Below are positions 1 to 14,100 of a stretch of 64,000 nucleotides of DNA, piece by piece (within the stretch, counting starts at the first letter, position 1; each line of letters begins with the position of its first letter). Position numbers and translations under genes: made by a program. The notes beneath the pieces were generated by a model, which saw nothing but the letters and a program-made list of their open reading frames with translations, was not told where the DNA came from and ran no database searches. Where the stretch lies: NCBI RefSeq assembly GCF_001649575.2, contig NC_051449.1, positions 22,255,579 through 22,319,578 of the forward strand, written 5' to 3'. Source of the DNA: Kryptolebias marmoratus (taxonomy: Eukaryota > Chordata > Actinopteri > Cyprinodontiformes > Rivulidae).

Positions 1-321
1 GAGTGGGCCAAAATCCCTGCTGCAGTGTGTGCAAACCTGGTCAAGAACTACAGGAAACGTCTGATCTCTGTAATTGCAAACAAAGGTTTCTGTACCAAAT
101 ATTAAGTTTCATTTTTCTGGTGTATCAAATACTTATTTCACACAATAAAATGGATATTAATTATTTAAAAATCATACATTGTATTTTTCTGGATTTTTGT
201 TTTAGATTCCATCACTCACAGTTGAAGAGTACCTATGATAAAAATTACAGTCATCTACAGGCTTTGTAAGTGGGAAAACCTGAAAAATCAACAGTGTATC
301 AAATACTTGTTCTCCCCACTG
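1..321 (+). mobile_element. 3' end of a Tc1-like DNA transposon (truncated by window edge)
   Basis: The first bases read like the C-terminal coding part and 3' non-coding part of a teleost Tc1-like transposase gene. The visible phrase [19 protein letters not shown] is typical of the transposase C-terminus and lies on the + strand. The segment ends with a CACTG terminus followed by TA at 322-323, the usual Tc1/mariner target dinucleotide. The left half is outside the window. Confidence 0.7.
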
Positions 322-323
322 TA

Positions 324-1140
324 TATTCCCTGCTTTGCGATAATAAATTGGTTAATTGTTCATCACAACACCTTTTAGAATCATAAATTACATTTATAAT
401 GTAGAGGCGATTTAAGGTTTTGTCCAGATGTGATGTGAAGTTCATTAAACGGTTAATATTAGACTTCATTAGTACTTTTGCACATCAAAGAGTATTGGAG
501 GATCTCAGTATTTATTTGATGTTGTCAAATATTTGCACATGATGGGACGGTGTCAGAGTTGAGCAAACTTCTGTCCCGACCTGAGCCGCAGCAGGTATGA
601 ACATTTCACTGGAGCTCAAACTGTGGTCGAGAGTTTTCTTCTCTTCACTTCCCAGTAATGCAGCCAGAGTTGTTTTCTTTAACTTTATATTCAACTGATG
701 TGTTTAAGACTCCTGAATCGGCCTGTTTCACCTGAACACACACAGACTAAAGCAGTTATTAGTTTTAGGACTTTGAAGCCAGGGGAAGTGAAGAAAGCCC
801 TGCTACATTGAACTTGTTTCCCCTCAGTTCGCCCATAATGAACTTTGATTGTTTTATTATTTATTTGTTTGTGCGTATATTAGGTTGCATTTATGTTATG
901 ATTCATAGAACCTATAAAAGCAACGCCACTTCCTGTAACCTAATCTTTGTTACTAAAAACAAACATCTCATTGATCTGTTTATATTACGTCTGAACTCTT
1001 GCTTTCTTCCAGGGTGGCTCCCCGTTTCAGTGAGATCGAGTCTCCCAACTCTTCAGCTGAAGGACATCAGACTTTAGACCCAAACTAACATGTGATCGTT
1101 ATGACTGTGTCTCAATAAAGTTTTTGGACTATCTTGACTT
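324..1140 (+). other. Possible 3' end of an unidentified + strand gene
   Basis: No gene is recognised here. A plausible last exon starts at 1013 after a pyrimidine-rich acceptor (ttgctttcttccag), reads 24 codons in one frame (VAPRFSEIESPNSSAEGHQT...) to a TAA at 1086-1088, and is followed by an AATAAA signal at 1114-1119. This order of acceptor, short reading frame, stop and poly(A) signal suits a terminal exon. A second possible exon ends at 594 (CAG before GTATGA), but its open frame has no acceptor. The gene would be convergent with znf644. Identity unknown. Confidence 0.3.
1114..1119 (+). terminator. AATAAA poly(A) signal, + strand
   Basis: A canonical AATAAA hexamer 26 bases after the candidate TAA of the left-hand gene, followed by a T-rich stretch (aaagtttttgg). 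It supports a + strand transcript ending near 1140. Confidence 0.4.
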
Positions 1141-1218
1141 TTAATTCACCGAGAAAGTTTGTCTTTGTAACTTCAAATACAAAATGGTTAGCAAAAAGTC
1201 CCAAGTTTTTAAAATGTT

Positions 1219-1229
1219 TTTATTTTATT
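1219..1229 (-). terminator. znf644: Candidate poly(A) signals of znf644 (minus strand)
   Basis: Two overlapping minus-strand AATAAA hexamers (TTTATT on the + strand at 1219-1224 and 1224-1229) lie about 730 bases beyond the znf644 stop codon. Other A/T-rich hexamers exist nearer the stop, so the true cleavage site is not certain. If used, the 3' ends of the two convergent transcripts are only about 100 bases apart. Confidence 0.35.
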
Positions 1230-1956
1230 TAGAACAACACAAATGTTTTACGTCTTGTATCTGTGTGATATAGTACATTTCAAATTAAATTATTTTAAAA
1301 CAGTATATTTAAACATTAAATATAGATGTCGTATGAACGGTATGATCAGCACGGGGTGCGCAGAAGCTTAATTTTTTTTCCTGAACCGACTTTCTTTTTT
1401 TTCTTTTTTGTATTAGAAACAATGCAATCACTGAAATACTATAAAACATTTTATATGCATAAAAAATTGCAGACAATGTTTTCCCCCAAATCTTTTCCTC
1501 TGTGTGACTCCGGCCTAATAAGAGACTGTGGGCATTTATCGGATCATGTTGCAATCCAAAGGAAACATGTTTGTGTTCAAGGTGAGTGTTGATACAGAAC
1601 AGAGGTGCTCCCAAATGTCGACTAAAACCATGAAGAATCTGAGGTAAAAGTTGTCTTCATTAGAAATGGATTCAACACTACATTACTGCATAAAACAAGA
1701 AGACAAGTCTGTTCGTTGGGAATTTCATTCCATAAAAATGGGCCGTGTAAAAACAGACAAAGGTAACAATATCCAAATGAATCAAATCTTTTACCTGTCC
1801 AAACGTTCCAATACGCACAATGCCCAAAACATTGAGCTCAATTGTACTTTTGGCTAGTATGTCATTGACTTAAAAAAAAAACAAAAGTAAGTGAACAAAC
1901 ATCCAATGTACATACACATACAGTCTAGTGAAATCTAAAAAAGGTCCCCGTTGGAT
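1230..1956 (-). other. znf644: Probable znf644 3' untranslated region
   Basis: A/T-rich sequence between the znf644 stop and the candidate poly(A) signals. No coding signature. The T-tract around 1375-1410 makes small open frames in both directions that look spurious. Confidence 0.5.
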
Positions 1957-2152
1957 TCATGAAGCAGCGTGTGCGACTGTCAAAGAGCTGTCATGATCCG
2001 CCTTGAGGATTGGGGGGTTTGTGGCCATCGAGGTGACCTCTACCATGCCTAGTCCAGTGTGAGGGACACCAGTGTTCATAATGTGTCTCTGTAAATGTTT
2101 AATCCAATCCTCCTGGACTGACAGTGGACCCTGGAAGACGAGGTCACAGAAC
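1957..2152 (-). CDS. znf644: znf644 coding exon 5 (C-terminus)
   Basis: 196 nt ending in TGA at 1959-1957. Acceptor CTCCAAAG ends at 2153. Encodes [20 protein letters not shown], then LQRHI and a tail ending VAHAAS. This is the near-invariant C-terminal finger of the ZNF644/WIZ family, the part known to contact G9a/GLP. Confidence 0.93.
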
Positions 2153-5100
2153 CTTTGGAGAGGAAGACACCAACAATGAGAAATCAGCCGCAGACAATCT
2201 GAAAACAAAAAAAATCTGACTTTTGGACTTGAAATCTGATGCTATTTACTAGTCTGATAAGCAAAAAAAAAAAAAATATATATATATATAAGGAGAGCTA
2301 AACGTACCTGCAAGTGAGCCTGTACATTTCCTCTGGAGTTTGGGTTAGGGGCAGTGTCTTCTTCTTTAAGCCAGGCCTTGAACGTTGTCTCACCGCTTTA
2401 CACTGAATCGCTGGAAAACAGGATTGAAAAATCAACATTTAATAAAGTACAGATCAGATCCCAGCTGAGCCTCGCTGTAACGACCACTGAGAAGGTGTAA
2501 ACGAAAGCTTACTCCGTCTGCCTGTCTGATCATTGCAGGATTTCACCTTTAAAGGAATAGTTTGGACATTTTAATGAAGAGTTCTGTGAACAACCTGGAG
2601 AAATAGAGTTTATTTCTGACTGGACTGACAAACTAAATGCTGTTGTAAAATGACTTATAGTGGTTCATGCAGCAGCAGCTAGCTGTAGCATTTCCTATGC
2701 AGGCTGGTGGTACTTTAAGCAGAGATTTTATATTTCTGCTAAAATAATTGTGCTATGCAAAACTGATAGCAGTGTAAATGTTTAATAGCCCCTGCACAAA
2801 GTTGCTATTATTTAAACCAGTTTTGCATTACACAATATTTCAGAAGATATTTTAAAATTCCTGCTTGAGGTGCCTCCCCCAGCCCCAACAGCTAAAGGTG
2901 GCGTCTCACTGGGCTGCAACCGTTGGAGGCTAGCTGGTGACACAAGATTGTGAGAAAAGAGGTCCACGTTCAGTTCCAGTCTCAACTGAAATGTTTGTGT
3001 TTGCGAGCCGCAGGCCCACGTTTAGGTCGTAAGCCCACCTCCACCCACATCATATGTCCCTCAGCCTTCCTTTGTACCCACCTCAGCGGCTGTCTCCACG
3101 GTTATGATATAAACTACATGAAGATAAGCAGATTTTGACTAGTTTGCAGTGACGTAGTTAGATTTGGATATGACCTTTGCTGTTGCTATTCACGCTTGCA
3201 AATAACCAAAGAATTGTCATGTAAAAGAACTAGTAATACGAAACCTGACAGTGATGTTTATAAAATGGTATTTGCATGAAGTCCTATGGAATTATAGAGG
3301 TTGGAGCCGTTTTAAGACCACAGCAATCCAACTTTAGTCTGGGCTGTGTTCAGACGAGCCAACAGCTCATCAGTCCAGTCAGAATAAAACTCGTATATCC
3401 AAACTGAAGCCATTCAAAGAGTTATCTACAACAGGTAAGATATTAATTGTTTATAACCTTTAGCGAACCCCACTTCAAAATGACAACATATCCCTTTAAA
3501 ATAATTTTGTTTCCACTGCACAGTTTGCAACGAGACAAAGGTTCATCTTTGTCTGCAGAAAAACCTCCTGTGGGTTTTCTGAAATGAAAAGGTTGTATTG
3601 TCTGACTTGCTGGTTCTCAGGTTCTCACACTGAGGAGTACCCAAACACACACTAGGAGACTGAATAAAACATCTTTGCGCACATTTTTTCTGTTGCCAAC
3701 CCCGAACAGCAGACAGAAGAATTTCAGGCCCAGTTTAGACTTGGTGCTACCTTGTGTCTTACACAGCTCTTAATGCAGATGTAAACGCCTTCTGGATTGA
3801 CTGAGAACACGTTCAGACCACTCGGATCACATCCAGAGGGTGTTGGGAGTTTTCTGTGACAGCTCTGCTGCTGTGAGTGTGTGGAAGCAGCAGAGAAGGA
3901 TGACTTCTCACACACAGTTTTAAAACAAAATAATAATAAAAAAGCAGCATTAACATATAGCTAGACACGGGAACACACCGTGGAAGTTGAAGCCAAAACA
4001 CAACAAGCGCCCCCTGTAGGCTGATGGCAGTATAAGTTTAAGTTGATGTAAATAAAAGATACATTAAAAAAATTAAAAAAAAAAATGTCACTTTCTAACG
4101 ATTCACATAGTTCTTACCTTGCTGCTGATACAGTGCCTATGAAAAGTGAATGTTCTGTGCTTTTATTGCTATCATCAATCATGGTCAACATACACTGCCT
4201 GGCCAAAAAAAAGTCAACACCAAAAAAAAAAAAAAAAGGTTACACACTCTAATATTTATTGGACCTTTAGCTTTGATTACGGCATGCATTCGCTGTGACA
4301 TTGTTTTGATAAGCTTCTGCAATGTCACAAGATTTATTTCCATCCAGTGTTGCATTAATTTTTCACCAAGATCTTGCACTGATGATGGTAGAGTCTGACC
4401 ACTGCGCAAAGCCTTCTCCAGCACATCCCAAAGATTCTCAATGGGGTTAAGGTCTGGATTTTGCATTGTCATCTTGAAATATGCCCGTGCCATCAGGGAA
4501 GAAAAAAATCTATTGATAGAATAACCTGGTCATTCAGTATATTCAGGTAGTCAGCTGACCTCATTCTTAGAGCACATTCTGTTGCTGAACCTAGACCTGA
4601 CCAACTGCAGCAACCCCAGATCATAACACTGCCCCCACAGGCTTGTACAGTAGGCAACACTTCACCTTGCCTCTCTTCTTACCCTGATGAGCCCATCACT
4701 CTGGAACAGGGTAATTCAGGACTCATCAGACCACATGACCTTCTTCCATTGCTCTAGAGTCCAATCTTTATGCTCCGCAGCAAATTGAAGCCTTTTTTTC
4801 CAGTTAGCCTCACTGATTAGTGGTTTTCTTAAGGCTACACAGCTGTTCAGTCCCAATCCCTTGAGTTCCCTTTGAACTGTGCATGTGGAAATGCTCTTAC
4901 TTTCACTGTTAAACGTAGCCCAGAGTTCTACTGTTGTTTTTCTTTGATTTGATTTCACCAAATGTTTAAGTGATCACCGATCACGATCATTCAGGATTTT
5001 TTTCCGGCCACATTTCTTCCTCGAAGACGATGGGTCCCCACTGTCCTTCCAGTTTTTAATAATGCGTTGGACAGTTCTTAACCCAATTTCAGTAGTTTCT

Positions 5101-8100
5101 GCAATCTCCTTAGATGTTTTCTCTGCTTGATGCATGCCAATGATTTGACCTTTCTCAAACAGACTGACATCTTTTCCACGACCACAGGATGTGTCTGTCG
5201 CCATGATTGTTTAAGAAATGAGAAGCAACTTATTGCACCAGTTGGGGTTAAATAACTTGTCGCCAGCTGAAACATAATCACCCATGAAGTAATTATCCAA
5301 TAGGAGGCTCGTACCTATTTGCTTCGTTAAATCCAGGTGGCAACTTTTTTTGGGGCCAGGCAGTGTAGATTGACCTTTTTGACAACAAAATAAACAAAAA
5401 CTCTCTTCAACGACAAAGTGAAATAAAATTACTACAAAGTAATACCAACTAAACAAAAATGGGCATTGTAAAATAAGTAACTGCATAAATATTCACCTCT
5501 TTTAAAGTGACTGTCCCAAATCAACTCAGAGAAAAGATTATTGAAAAGTACAAGTCAGGGGATGGATACAAAAGGATTTCCAAGACTCTAAACATCCCTG
5601 GAGTTCTGTTAAATCAATCATCAAGAAAAGGAAGGAATATGGAACATGTGTAAATCTACCAAGAGCAGGCCGTCCTCACAAACTAAGTGACCGTGAAGAA
5701 GGAGAACAGTGAGAGACCACCAAGACACCTGTGAGAAGGAGGTTCAAGCTTCAGCAGGACCTCCTTACAACAGCTGTTTCACTTTGTTTATGCAGTCACT
5801 TATTTTACATTACATATTTTTTATTTAACTGGCATTATTTTTTAGAAATTTTATTTCATTTTGCCATTGAAGAGGGATTTTTGATTTTTTTTTTGTCAAA
5901 GGCCATTTATATTGACTGTTACTGATTTATGACAGCAATAAAAAGATAAAACATGCAAGGGGGTGAATACTTTATTGTATCACTGTATGTTTAGTTGTAA
6001 TAGGTTATTTGATGCCATCATAACACCATGATTGTGTGTGGGGGAGTTACTGGGATTTTCAGACCTACATTATGAGTGACCAGACTCTGGTTCCAAAAAT
6101 CATTCCCAGAAAACCTCCTGTTCATCCTCGATATATTCCATCTTTCAGTGACAGTGACGACACAGCTGGAAGTATTGTGAAATCCCAGACAGCAGAAGAA
6201 ACAACATTTAATCAGGCAGAGGTACTGAGTCTGTGATGTAGCCTGACAGTGGAACCACAAAGAAAGAGCTTGTTTACATTGTTTGAGAGAAAAATCAATA
6301 GTTTAACTGCCATCTTGAAAGCCAGCCAGTGTACCACATATACAGTGACTTGCTGAAGCATTCATCCTATTTTATTGTCTTACAACCTGAATTTTAATGG
6401 GATTTTTAATTTGATTAAATGTAAATAATTCTACAAAAAGGTACTTCAGATTATTGAAATTCAATTGTGAAAAGCCTTGTTTTAAATATTTCCAAAAATA
6501 TATAAAACTGAAAAATGGTGCATGCATATGTATTCAAGCCCTAAAATTTAATACATGTGTCTCCACCTTCTACAGCAGTTCCAGCATCAAGTCTCTTCAG
6601 GTCCATCTTCTTGATCTTTGTCCATCTAACATCTGGAGTTTCTGTCTGTTCTTCATGACCAAACTGCTGCAGCTCCTTCAGGTTGGATGGTGCTGCTTGG
6701 GTCCAACAAACTTTAAATCAAACCACAGATTCTCAGCTGGACTGAGGTCTAGACTTTAACTGGACTAATCCAGGACATTTATCTGGTTCTCCTTAAACCA
6801 GAGGAGTGTTTAGAATCACTTCCTGCTGGAAGGTGGACCTCCGTCCCAGTCTCAAATCTAGACTGCTAGACTCAAACAGGTTTCTTTCAAGAATTTCTGT
6901 TTTTTGCTTCACCCATCTTTCCTTCAACTCTGACCAGTGTCCCAGTTCCTTTTGATGGAAAAACAACTCCACAGCATGATGCTGCCTCCACTGTGCTTCA
7001 CTGTGAAATGGTGTTCTGAGCATGAAAACATTTGGTAAATTTACCTTTATGTTGTCCTTGATGGCTCAAAGGGTCGAGTTTGGTCTCATCTGACCACAGC
7101 ACTTTCTTCCACGTTTGGGAAAGAAACATGTGGGAACAGTCAGCTTTGTTTTTAAGCAGCAACTTGTTTTCCTGCAACTTTTCTGTGAAGCTCAGCTTTA
7201 TGCAGCTTCTAGTGGCTTTATGGACAGATCCTCCCATCTCTCCAGAAGAGCTGCGGCTCCATCTGAGTTATCTCTGTCCTCCTGGATGTTTCTCTGATGC
7301 TCTTCATATCCGGTCTACGAGTTTTAGTGAACAATCCTCTTTTGGCAGATATGCTTTGGTGTCATCATATTTCCATGTTCTAATAATGAATTTATTGGAG
7401 CTTTGTAGGATATTCATTATTTGAACACTTCTCCACATCTTCATCTCTGACCTGTGTGGAGAGTTCCTTGGTCTTCATTATGTCTTTTGGTTGGTAGTAG
7501 TCCTTACTACCTGGAGGTGTTGGACTGGTGTTGATTCTGAGATCTATCAGAACAGATTTATATACTGAGATCATCTGACACTTAGGTCACCCACAGGTGG
7601 ATCTTACTGAAATAATTTTGTGGTTTTTAAGGTGGTGGTTGGGGCTTTGAAGCAAAGGGGCTGAAAACATATGAATGAGCTACTTTTCAATTCATTATTT
7701 TCGAAAATTGTTTTAAATATTTTTGGCAATAACTACTGAACTCAATCCTGCCTGTCCTTTAGAAAGTATCTAATGAATCACTAGATAAACACTATATTGC
7801 CAAAGGTATTCACTCATCCATCAAAATCACTTAATTTAGCTACATTACTTCCATGTCCACAGGTTTATAAAATCAGGCACTTAGGCATGCAGACTGTTTC
7901 TACAAACATTTGTGAAAGAATGGGTCACTATCAGGAGCTCAGTGAATTTTAGCATGCTACTGTGATAGGATGCTACCTCTGCAATAAGTCCAGTTATGGA
8001 CGTAGTCATAAAGTGGAAGCAATTGAGAACGACAGCAACTTGGCCTCAAAGTGGTAGGCCACGTAAAATCAGCGGATGCCGAGACTCATAGTGCACAGAG

Positions 8101-11100
8101 GTCACCAACATTCTGCAGAGTCAAAAGCTACAGACCTCCAAACTTCATGTGGCTTTCAGATTAGCTCAAGAACAGAGAGTAGAGAGCTTCATGGAATGGG
8201 TTTCCATGGCTGAGCAGCTGCATCCAAGCCTTACATCATCAAGTGCAAAGCATCAGATACAGTGGTGTAAAGCATGCTGCCACTGGACTCCAGAGCAGTG
8301 GAGACGAGATCTCTGGAGGGATGAATCATGCTTCTATCTCCTGGCTGTTGCCATGAGAACAGTACTTGACTGACTGCTTTGGGCCAAGTGTAAAGTTTGG
8401 TGGAGAGGGGATTATGGTGTGGGGTTGTCTTTTAGGAGTTGGTCTCAGCTGCTTAGTTTCAGCGAAAGAAACTTTTAATGCTTCAGCAAACCAAGACATT
8501 TTGGACAATTTCAGGCTCCCAACTTTGTAGGAACAGTTTGGGAATGGTCCCTTCCTATTCCAACATGACTGAGCACCAGAGCACAAAGCAAGGTCCATAA
8601 AGACATGTATGAGTGAGTTTGGTGGAAGAACTAGACTGGCCTGCACAGAGTCCTGACTTCAACCTGATAAAACACCTTTTGGATGAATTAGAGCAGAGAC
8701 TGTGAGCCAGGCCTTCTTGTCCTTCTGGAAGAATGGTCAAAAATTCCTATAAACCCTCCTAAAGCTGCGGCAAGCCTTCCCAGAAGAGCTGAAGCTGTTA
8801 TAGCTGCAAAGGGTGGGTCAACATCATATTAAACCCTATGGATTAAGAATGAGATGTGATTTAAGTTCATTTGTGTAAGAAGGGAGATGAGTGAATAATT
8901 TTGGCAATATAGTGTATGTTAATGTAATTTTCAGAAAGTAATCATTGGGTATAAATCTAAAACTGATTACCTTTTGGATTCACCTGGTTTAGAACAAAAG
9001 CTGCAGAAAGTTTAAGCTTTAATTTGTGTGCTTTCAGCAGGCTGAGCTGCTCTGACACCCAGCAACAGTTAAAAAAGCAGCTGTAAATACAGAACCAGAG
9101 CTCCAGTTTACTGGGCTGTCACCCTGAATGGGCCCAGCTCTGAATGTCTCATTTCAGAATAAGCTGCTTGCTAAAGTCAAACCAAACAATTTTCTGAGAA
9201 AAACAAAAGCAAGAAGAGATTTCAGTGTCTGCATACTAATGTCTTTGAGTATGTTTAGTTTCTATATATAAAAAAACTGATTGGTTAATGGTGCATACTT
9301 TTATATTGGGAAGTCTAATTTGTTCCAGGGAGGGTTAGGTGTGCAGCACAAGGTGCCATAGAGAAACACCCTGTTAAAAACTGAACTGATTTTGAAACAC
9401 AGAAAACTCAAGCGTTAAAGCTGAACTTGTCTCTTTAAGCCACTAAACCTGCTTTGTGATGAAGGCCTCTGATGTTTTATTTACTAAATGTGAGGAATGT
9501 GAGTGAGTCAGGGTTTCAGCGGTTTGCAGTATAAGGTTAACTGTCTTCGGATGTATGACAGGAAGTAAAGGTTTTCCAGTATTGTGAGTAAAAACCATTT
9601 TTCAGGTTTATTTACAATTTACATGAGGCTTTTAAAGCTTCCGTTTGTGTGTTCATCAGCAGAGGTGCACTGACTGAAGTCTTCATCATCAGAAATCAGG
9701 TCACATTTGGGACAAAAAGTAAATAACTTAAATGTTTTTAAGAAATCAAATATTGTGCAAATTTCAAACATGTCCCACATGCTAATCTTTAACAACGGGT
9801 ACAGTCCCTGTCCCTGAATGTATTTGTATTCTACAAAAAAATCAGAAGACCTGCTGATGTCCTGTCTGTTGCTCAGCTGACAGTCGATTGTGTCACAGGC
9901 TGTGTTTTTGTTTGTTTTTCAGACAGTGCAGGTAACTGAGATCCAATTCAAAGTGGTGACTTAACACACATATGGGAACACAAACTATGAGTGAAGAATG
10001 TAATTAGTGCTGTCTGATGATGAACTAATCAGACAGGACATGTTCACTCCAAGTGTGAACAGGTCCTCAGCAACTGATGTAATTTCACTTGTATAATCAG
10101 TGTTTGTTGTCAGTATCTCACTGGGCTGTGACTATTGGCGACTAGCTGGCGAATGGCATTTGTGAGGGGAAAGCATTGCACAATAAATTTTCTCTCAAAA
10201 TAGTTGCAGAGTTGGTGTAGGCGTCTCAAACGCTTCTCAATTTAGAGCGCTAAATAATAATTTTAGAGCGCTAAAGCTGGGCTATGGTCTCAGAAAACAT
10301 CTGAGGCCATTGCCCAGAATTTTCAAGTTTAAAAACCACACTGACGATAAGCAATATTATGAAAAAAAAAGGTAACGCAAACATTCAGAAATCACTGTTA
10401 CTGCAACTGAAAATTCACCTATTTCATTTTATTTTTGTTTTCTTTGTATTTTTTTGTTGCCAACTAGTCTCCTACATTGCAGCCCAGTGATGCAGGCTTC
10501 AGTGACAGAACTCACTGGTTCCTTCGAGTAAGGCGATCCTTTGTCGTTTTGCATATGCCCGGAGATGATTGGACAGGCTAACTCCACTCTCGAAAGTTGC
10601 ATTGCAATGAATGCACACCTTCCTCTTGAATTCACCAGTTTCTGTAAAAGACACACATGTTTACTTATTCCAAAGTAAATTACATAATTCATTATAGTAT
10701 GGTTAAAGACTCAAAAAAGTTAAAAAACAAAAACAACTGGACTTCTATTCTGTAGCTGAAGACGTTTCGCTTCTCATCCGAGGAGCTTTCTCAATTCAGA
10801 AATAGAGAGTGTGGAGTTGAGCTTTTAAAGCTGAGATGTGATGTAAGCTGGATTGCTTGCAAATTGTTCTCACTCTCCTNNNNNNNNNNNNNNNNNNNNN
10901 NNNNNNNNNNNNNNNNNNNNNNNNNNNNNNNNNNNNNNNNNNNNNNNNNNNNNNNNNNNNNNNNNNNNNNNNNNNNNNNNNNNNNNNNNNNNNNNNNNNN
11001 NNNNNNNNNNNNNNNNNNNNNNNNNNNNNNNNNNNNNNNNNNNNNNNNNNNNNNNNNNNNNNNNNNNNNNNNNNNNNNNNNNNNNNNNNNNNNNNNNNNN

Positions 11101-14100
11101 NNNNNNNNNNNNNNNNNNNNNNNNNNNNNNNNNNNNNNNNNNNNNNNNNNNNNNNNNNNNNNNNNNNNNNNNNNNNNNNNNNNNNNNNNNNNNNNNNNNN
11201 NNNNNNNNNNNNNNNNNNNNNNNNNNNNNNNNNNNNNNNNNNNNNNNNNNNNNNNNNNNNNNNNNNNNNNNNNNNNNNNNNNNNNNNNNNNNNNNNNNNN
11301 NNNNNNNNNNNNNNNNNNNNNNNNNNNNNNNNNNNNNNNNNNNNNNNNNNNNNNNNNNNNNNNNNNNNNNNNNNNNNNNNNNNNNNNNNNNNNNNNNNNN
11401 NNNNNNNNNNNNNNNNNNNNNNNNNNNNNNNNNNNNNNNNNNNNNNNNNNNNNNNNNNNNNNNNGAGTCAGACAAACAAGGATTCTAACGAGCCTCCTTT
11501 GTTAGGAGAGTGAGAACAATTTGCAAGCAATCCAGCTTACATCACATCTCAGCTTTAAAAGCTCAACTCCACACTCTCTATTTCTGAATTGAGAAAGCTC
11601 CTCGGATGAGAAGCAACTTTAGAATAGAAGTCCAGTTGTTTTTGTTTTTTAACTTTTTTTGAATTTACCATGGCCTGGATGACTGAGAATCTACACCAGC
11701 ATATGGTTAAAGACCCCCTTTACACTAAATGACAACCCCACTACAATGTAAGAAAACAGCCAGAAGGTGGATGGGTCTGGGCAAGGTCTTTAGCAGCATA
11801 TTAAGAACGCAGTGGGCTCCATATTATGAGTGAATGGTCTCCAATTATTTTAAGCATCTAAAAACATCCATATCCAGGCTGTGGTTGTCTGGTACTGTAA
11901 TGGTAAAGTATGGAGGAGCTTATTTATGACATGGGGCATGTAAACAGCTGTATGGCTCGGTTGTGAGGAGTTTGAGGGTAGGACTTGCTGCACTGGCGCC
12001 ATGCTTAGGCTATAAACCTACTGTGCTCATATGCTGCGTTAAAATCCTGCTATTATGGTGTGATTTCTTACTGCATAGCTGAATCATGATGTAGTCTGGG
12101 AGAGTAGTGCCAGGTGGGGCATGATGCAATTGTGGGCATATGTGATAGGATAGTTGTGGTAATGTACTGCTCACAGTATGTTACCCAGAGAGTGCAGGAA
12201 AGCATCTCATGGATGCAGAAAAACGTATTTGGTGAGTACTAAAAGTGTAGCAGCATCATGACTGCCTTCCCACTGAAAGACGTTTATCAAATTTGCCGTG
12301 ATCCAGCTACGTTCCTGTAGGACCTGCAGGTCATAGAAAGTGTAACCGAGTTGTCATCATGTGTGAAAAGGGTCTCAGAATCTGTTATGATTGCAATCAA
12401 GTCTTTATCAGTAATCCCACTTTGTAAGGGTAAGAAAAAACGCCTTTTGTGTATGCCTCTATGCTAAAAATAAGTAAAATAAATGAATAAATAACACTTC
12501 TTTTTCATTTTTTTTAAATTTTTTACAAAAATAATAAATGCACAACAATTACTGAGATTTTGGAAACACAATGTAAAAATATTTTTTAGGATATTGTTAT
12601 ATGCCGATGACATCTCAATTTAGCAACACAAAATTTTAATACTGGTGCTCGAATGTTTGCTTCCAAACATATTGATCTGAATTTTAAAGAAGGAATTTTG
12701 TTTATGTTTTCAAAGAAATCAAAAAATGTCACTTTTAAATATCTGGTTTTCCAGTATTTGGTTATCTAACTGTATTACTCAATCAGGAAGGGACATTTTA
12801 GAATTTTTTAGCATACAACAGTCTTGATAATTATCATTTTCTTCAAGTTAGTTTTATGAAGTCTGTTGCTGTAGAGAGAATTAAATGAAGAACTGATGCA
12901 TACACTGGTTTCCTCAGCAAGACAAGTTTTTATGAATTGGAATATTAAAACAATACTGTTACACTGAATTGGACATTTAAATTTGGGCAACTGCATTAAA
13001 TTATCTATCTTCATATCATGCCCTGAAATATTTTTGAATAAAAACTATAAAATGTAAATTATTTTACATTTAAATGTTTAATTATTATAATTTGTTGGAC
13101 TTTTGACCCTATAAGGTGCAGAAATACAGCATCAAAATAAATTAGTAAGTACATCAACATTGTGTTTATGCTGTATATATTATTTTCTGCAAAAGCAAAC
13201 TACCTGCATGTCAGCAAGATTAAGGTATTCCTTTGTAAGTTGTAAAATTTTCGGTGAAGAAAATCTGATTTTTATTTTTCCTGTTTACTTCTAAGAATAA
13301 CTTACTTACCTGATACTGAGTTTGGCAGTGAAGTTGCAACTCTTGATCCTGAACTGTGCTCACTGTTTGAAGAAACTGTCAACCCGTTTCTTGACGTCTG
13401 AGAGGATCCTTTGAGTCTGGCGTCTTCCTGACACCTTCTCCTCTTCAGAATCCCTATTAAGGCTGTTGTGCCTGAAAGTGAGTTTTTACCATCCAGCTTA
13501 TCCAGTTGCCCATTTTCAGATTTACTTGTTGCTAAAGAAAACACGGGGATCAGAGGTTTGGTATCAGTGCAAACGCTTGAAACAGAATGACTTTTTGGGA
13601 AACCGGTCTGAGAAGAGGCGAAGCGATTAGCAGTGGGCAGCTTTGGTGAAGCACCATATTGGAAATGGTTCCGTCTTCTTCCCAAGATCTGAACTGCTCG
13701 CTGGAACTCCTTTTTGTCACGCATCAACTCACGAAGTAAAATTATTGGGGACTTGCTCTTTTCTGAAAAACTTCTACCAAGCTTTTTCAGATGGCCTCGT
13801 ATGTGGTTGGACTGACCAGTTCTGTTATCAAATGAGTCCCCACAAAGTGGACATGAGTGAATACTCGTCACAGTCTCAGAATCCGACTCTAGCTGTAGTG
13901 CTGGAGGAGAAAACAAAACAAACGAAAACATTATGAAACATTTGAAATATGTATCACCAAAACAAACATAAAGCCAGGTTAAAACTTCCATTTTTTAGTT
14001 CAGTGTTTGGTTTTATACATCAATGTTGCCAAAATGATAACAGAACAAACAGATTGACAACCATTGGAAGAGCAATTTCAGGGTGCTTTCCACTCCCCAG

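Noticed and set aside
508..594. Exon with frame HDGTVSELSKLLSRPEPQQ ending at GTATGA
   Set aside because: The frame has a TGA just upstream and no acceptor between it and the open part, and the junction to the 1013 exon gives a quick stop.
10853..11513. Open frames of about 200 codons on both strands across 10853-11513
   Set aside because: They consist of N translated as X across an assembly gap.
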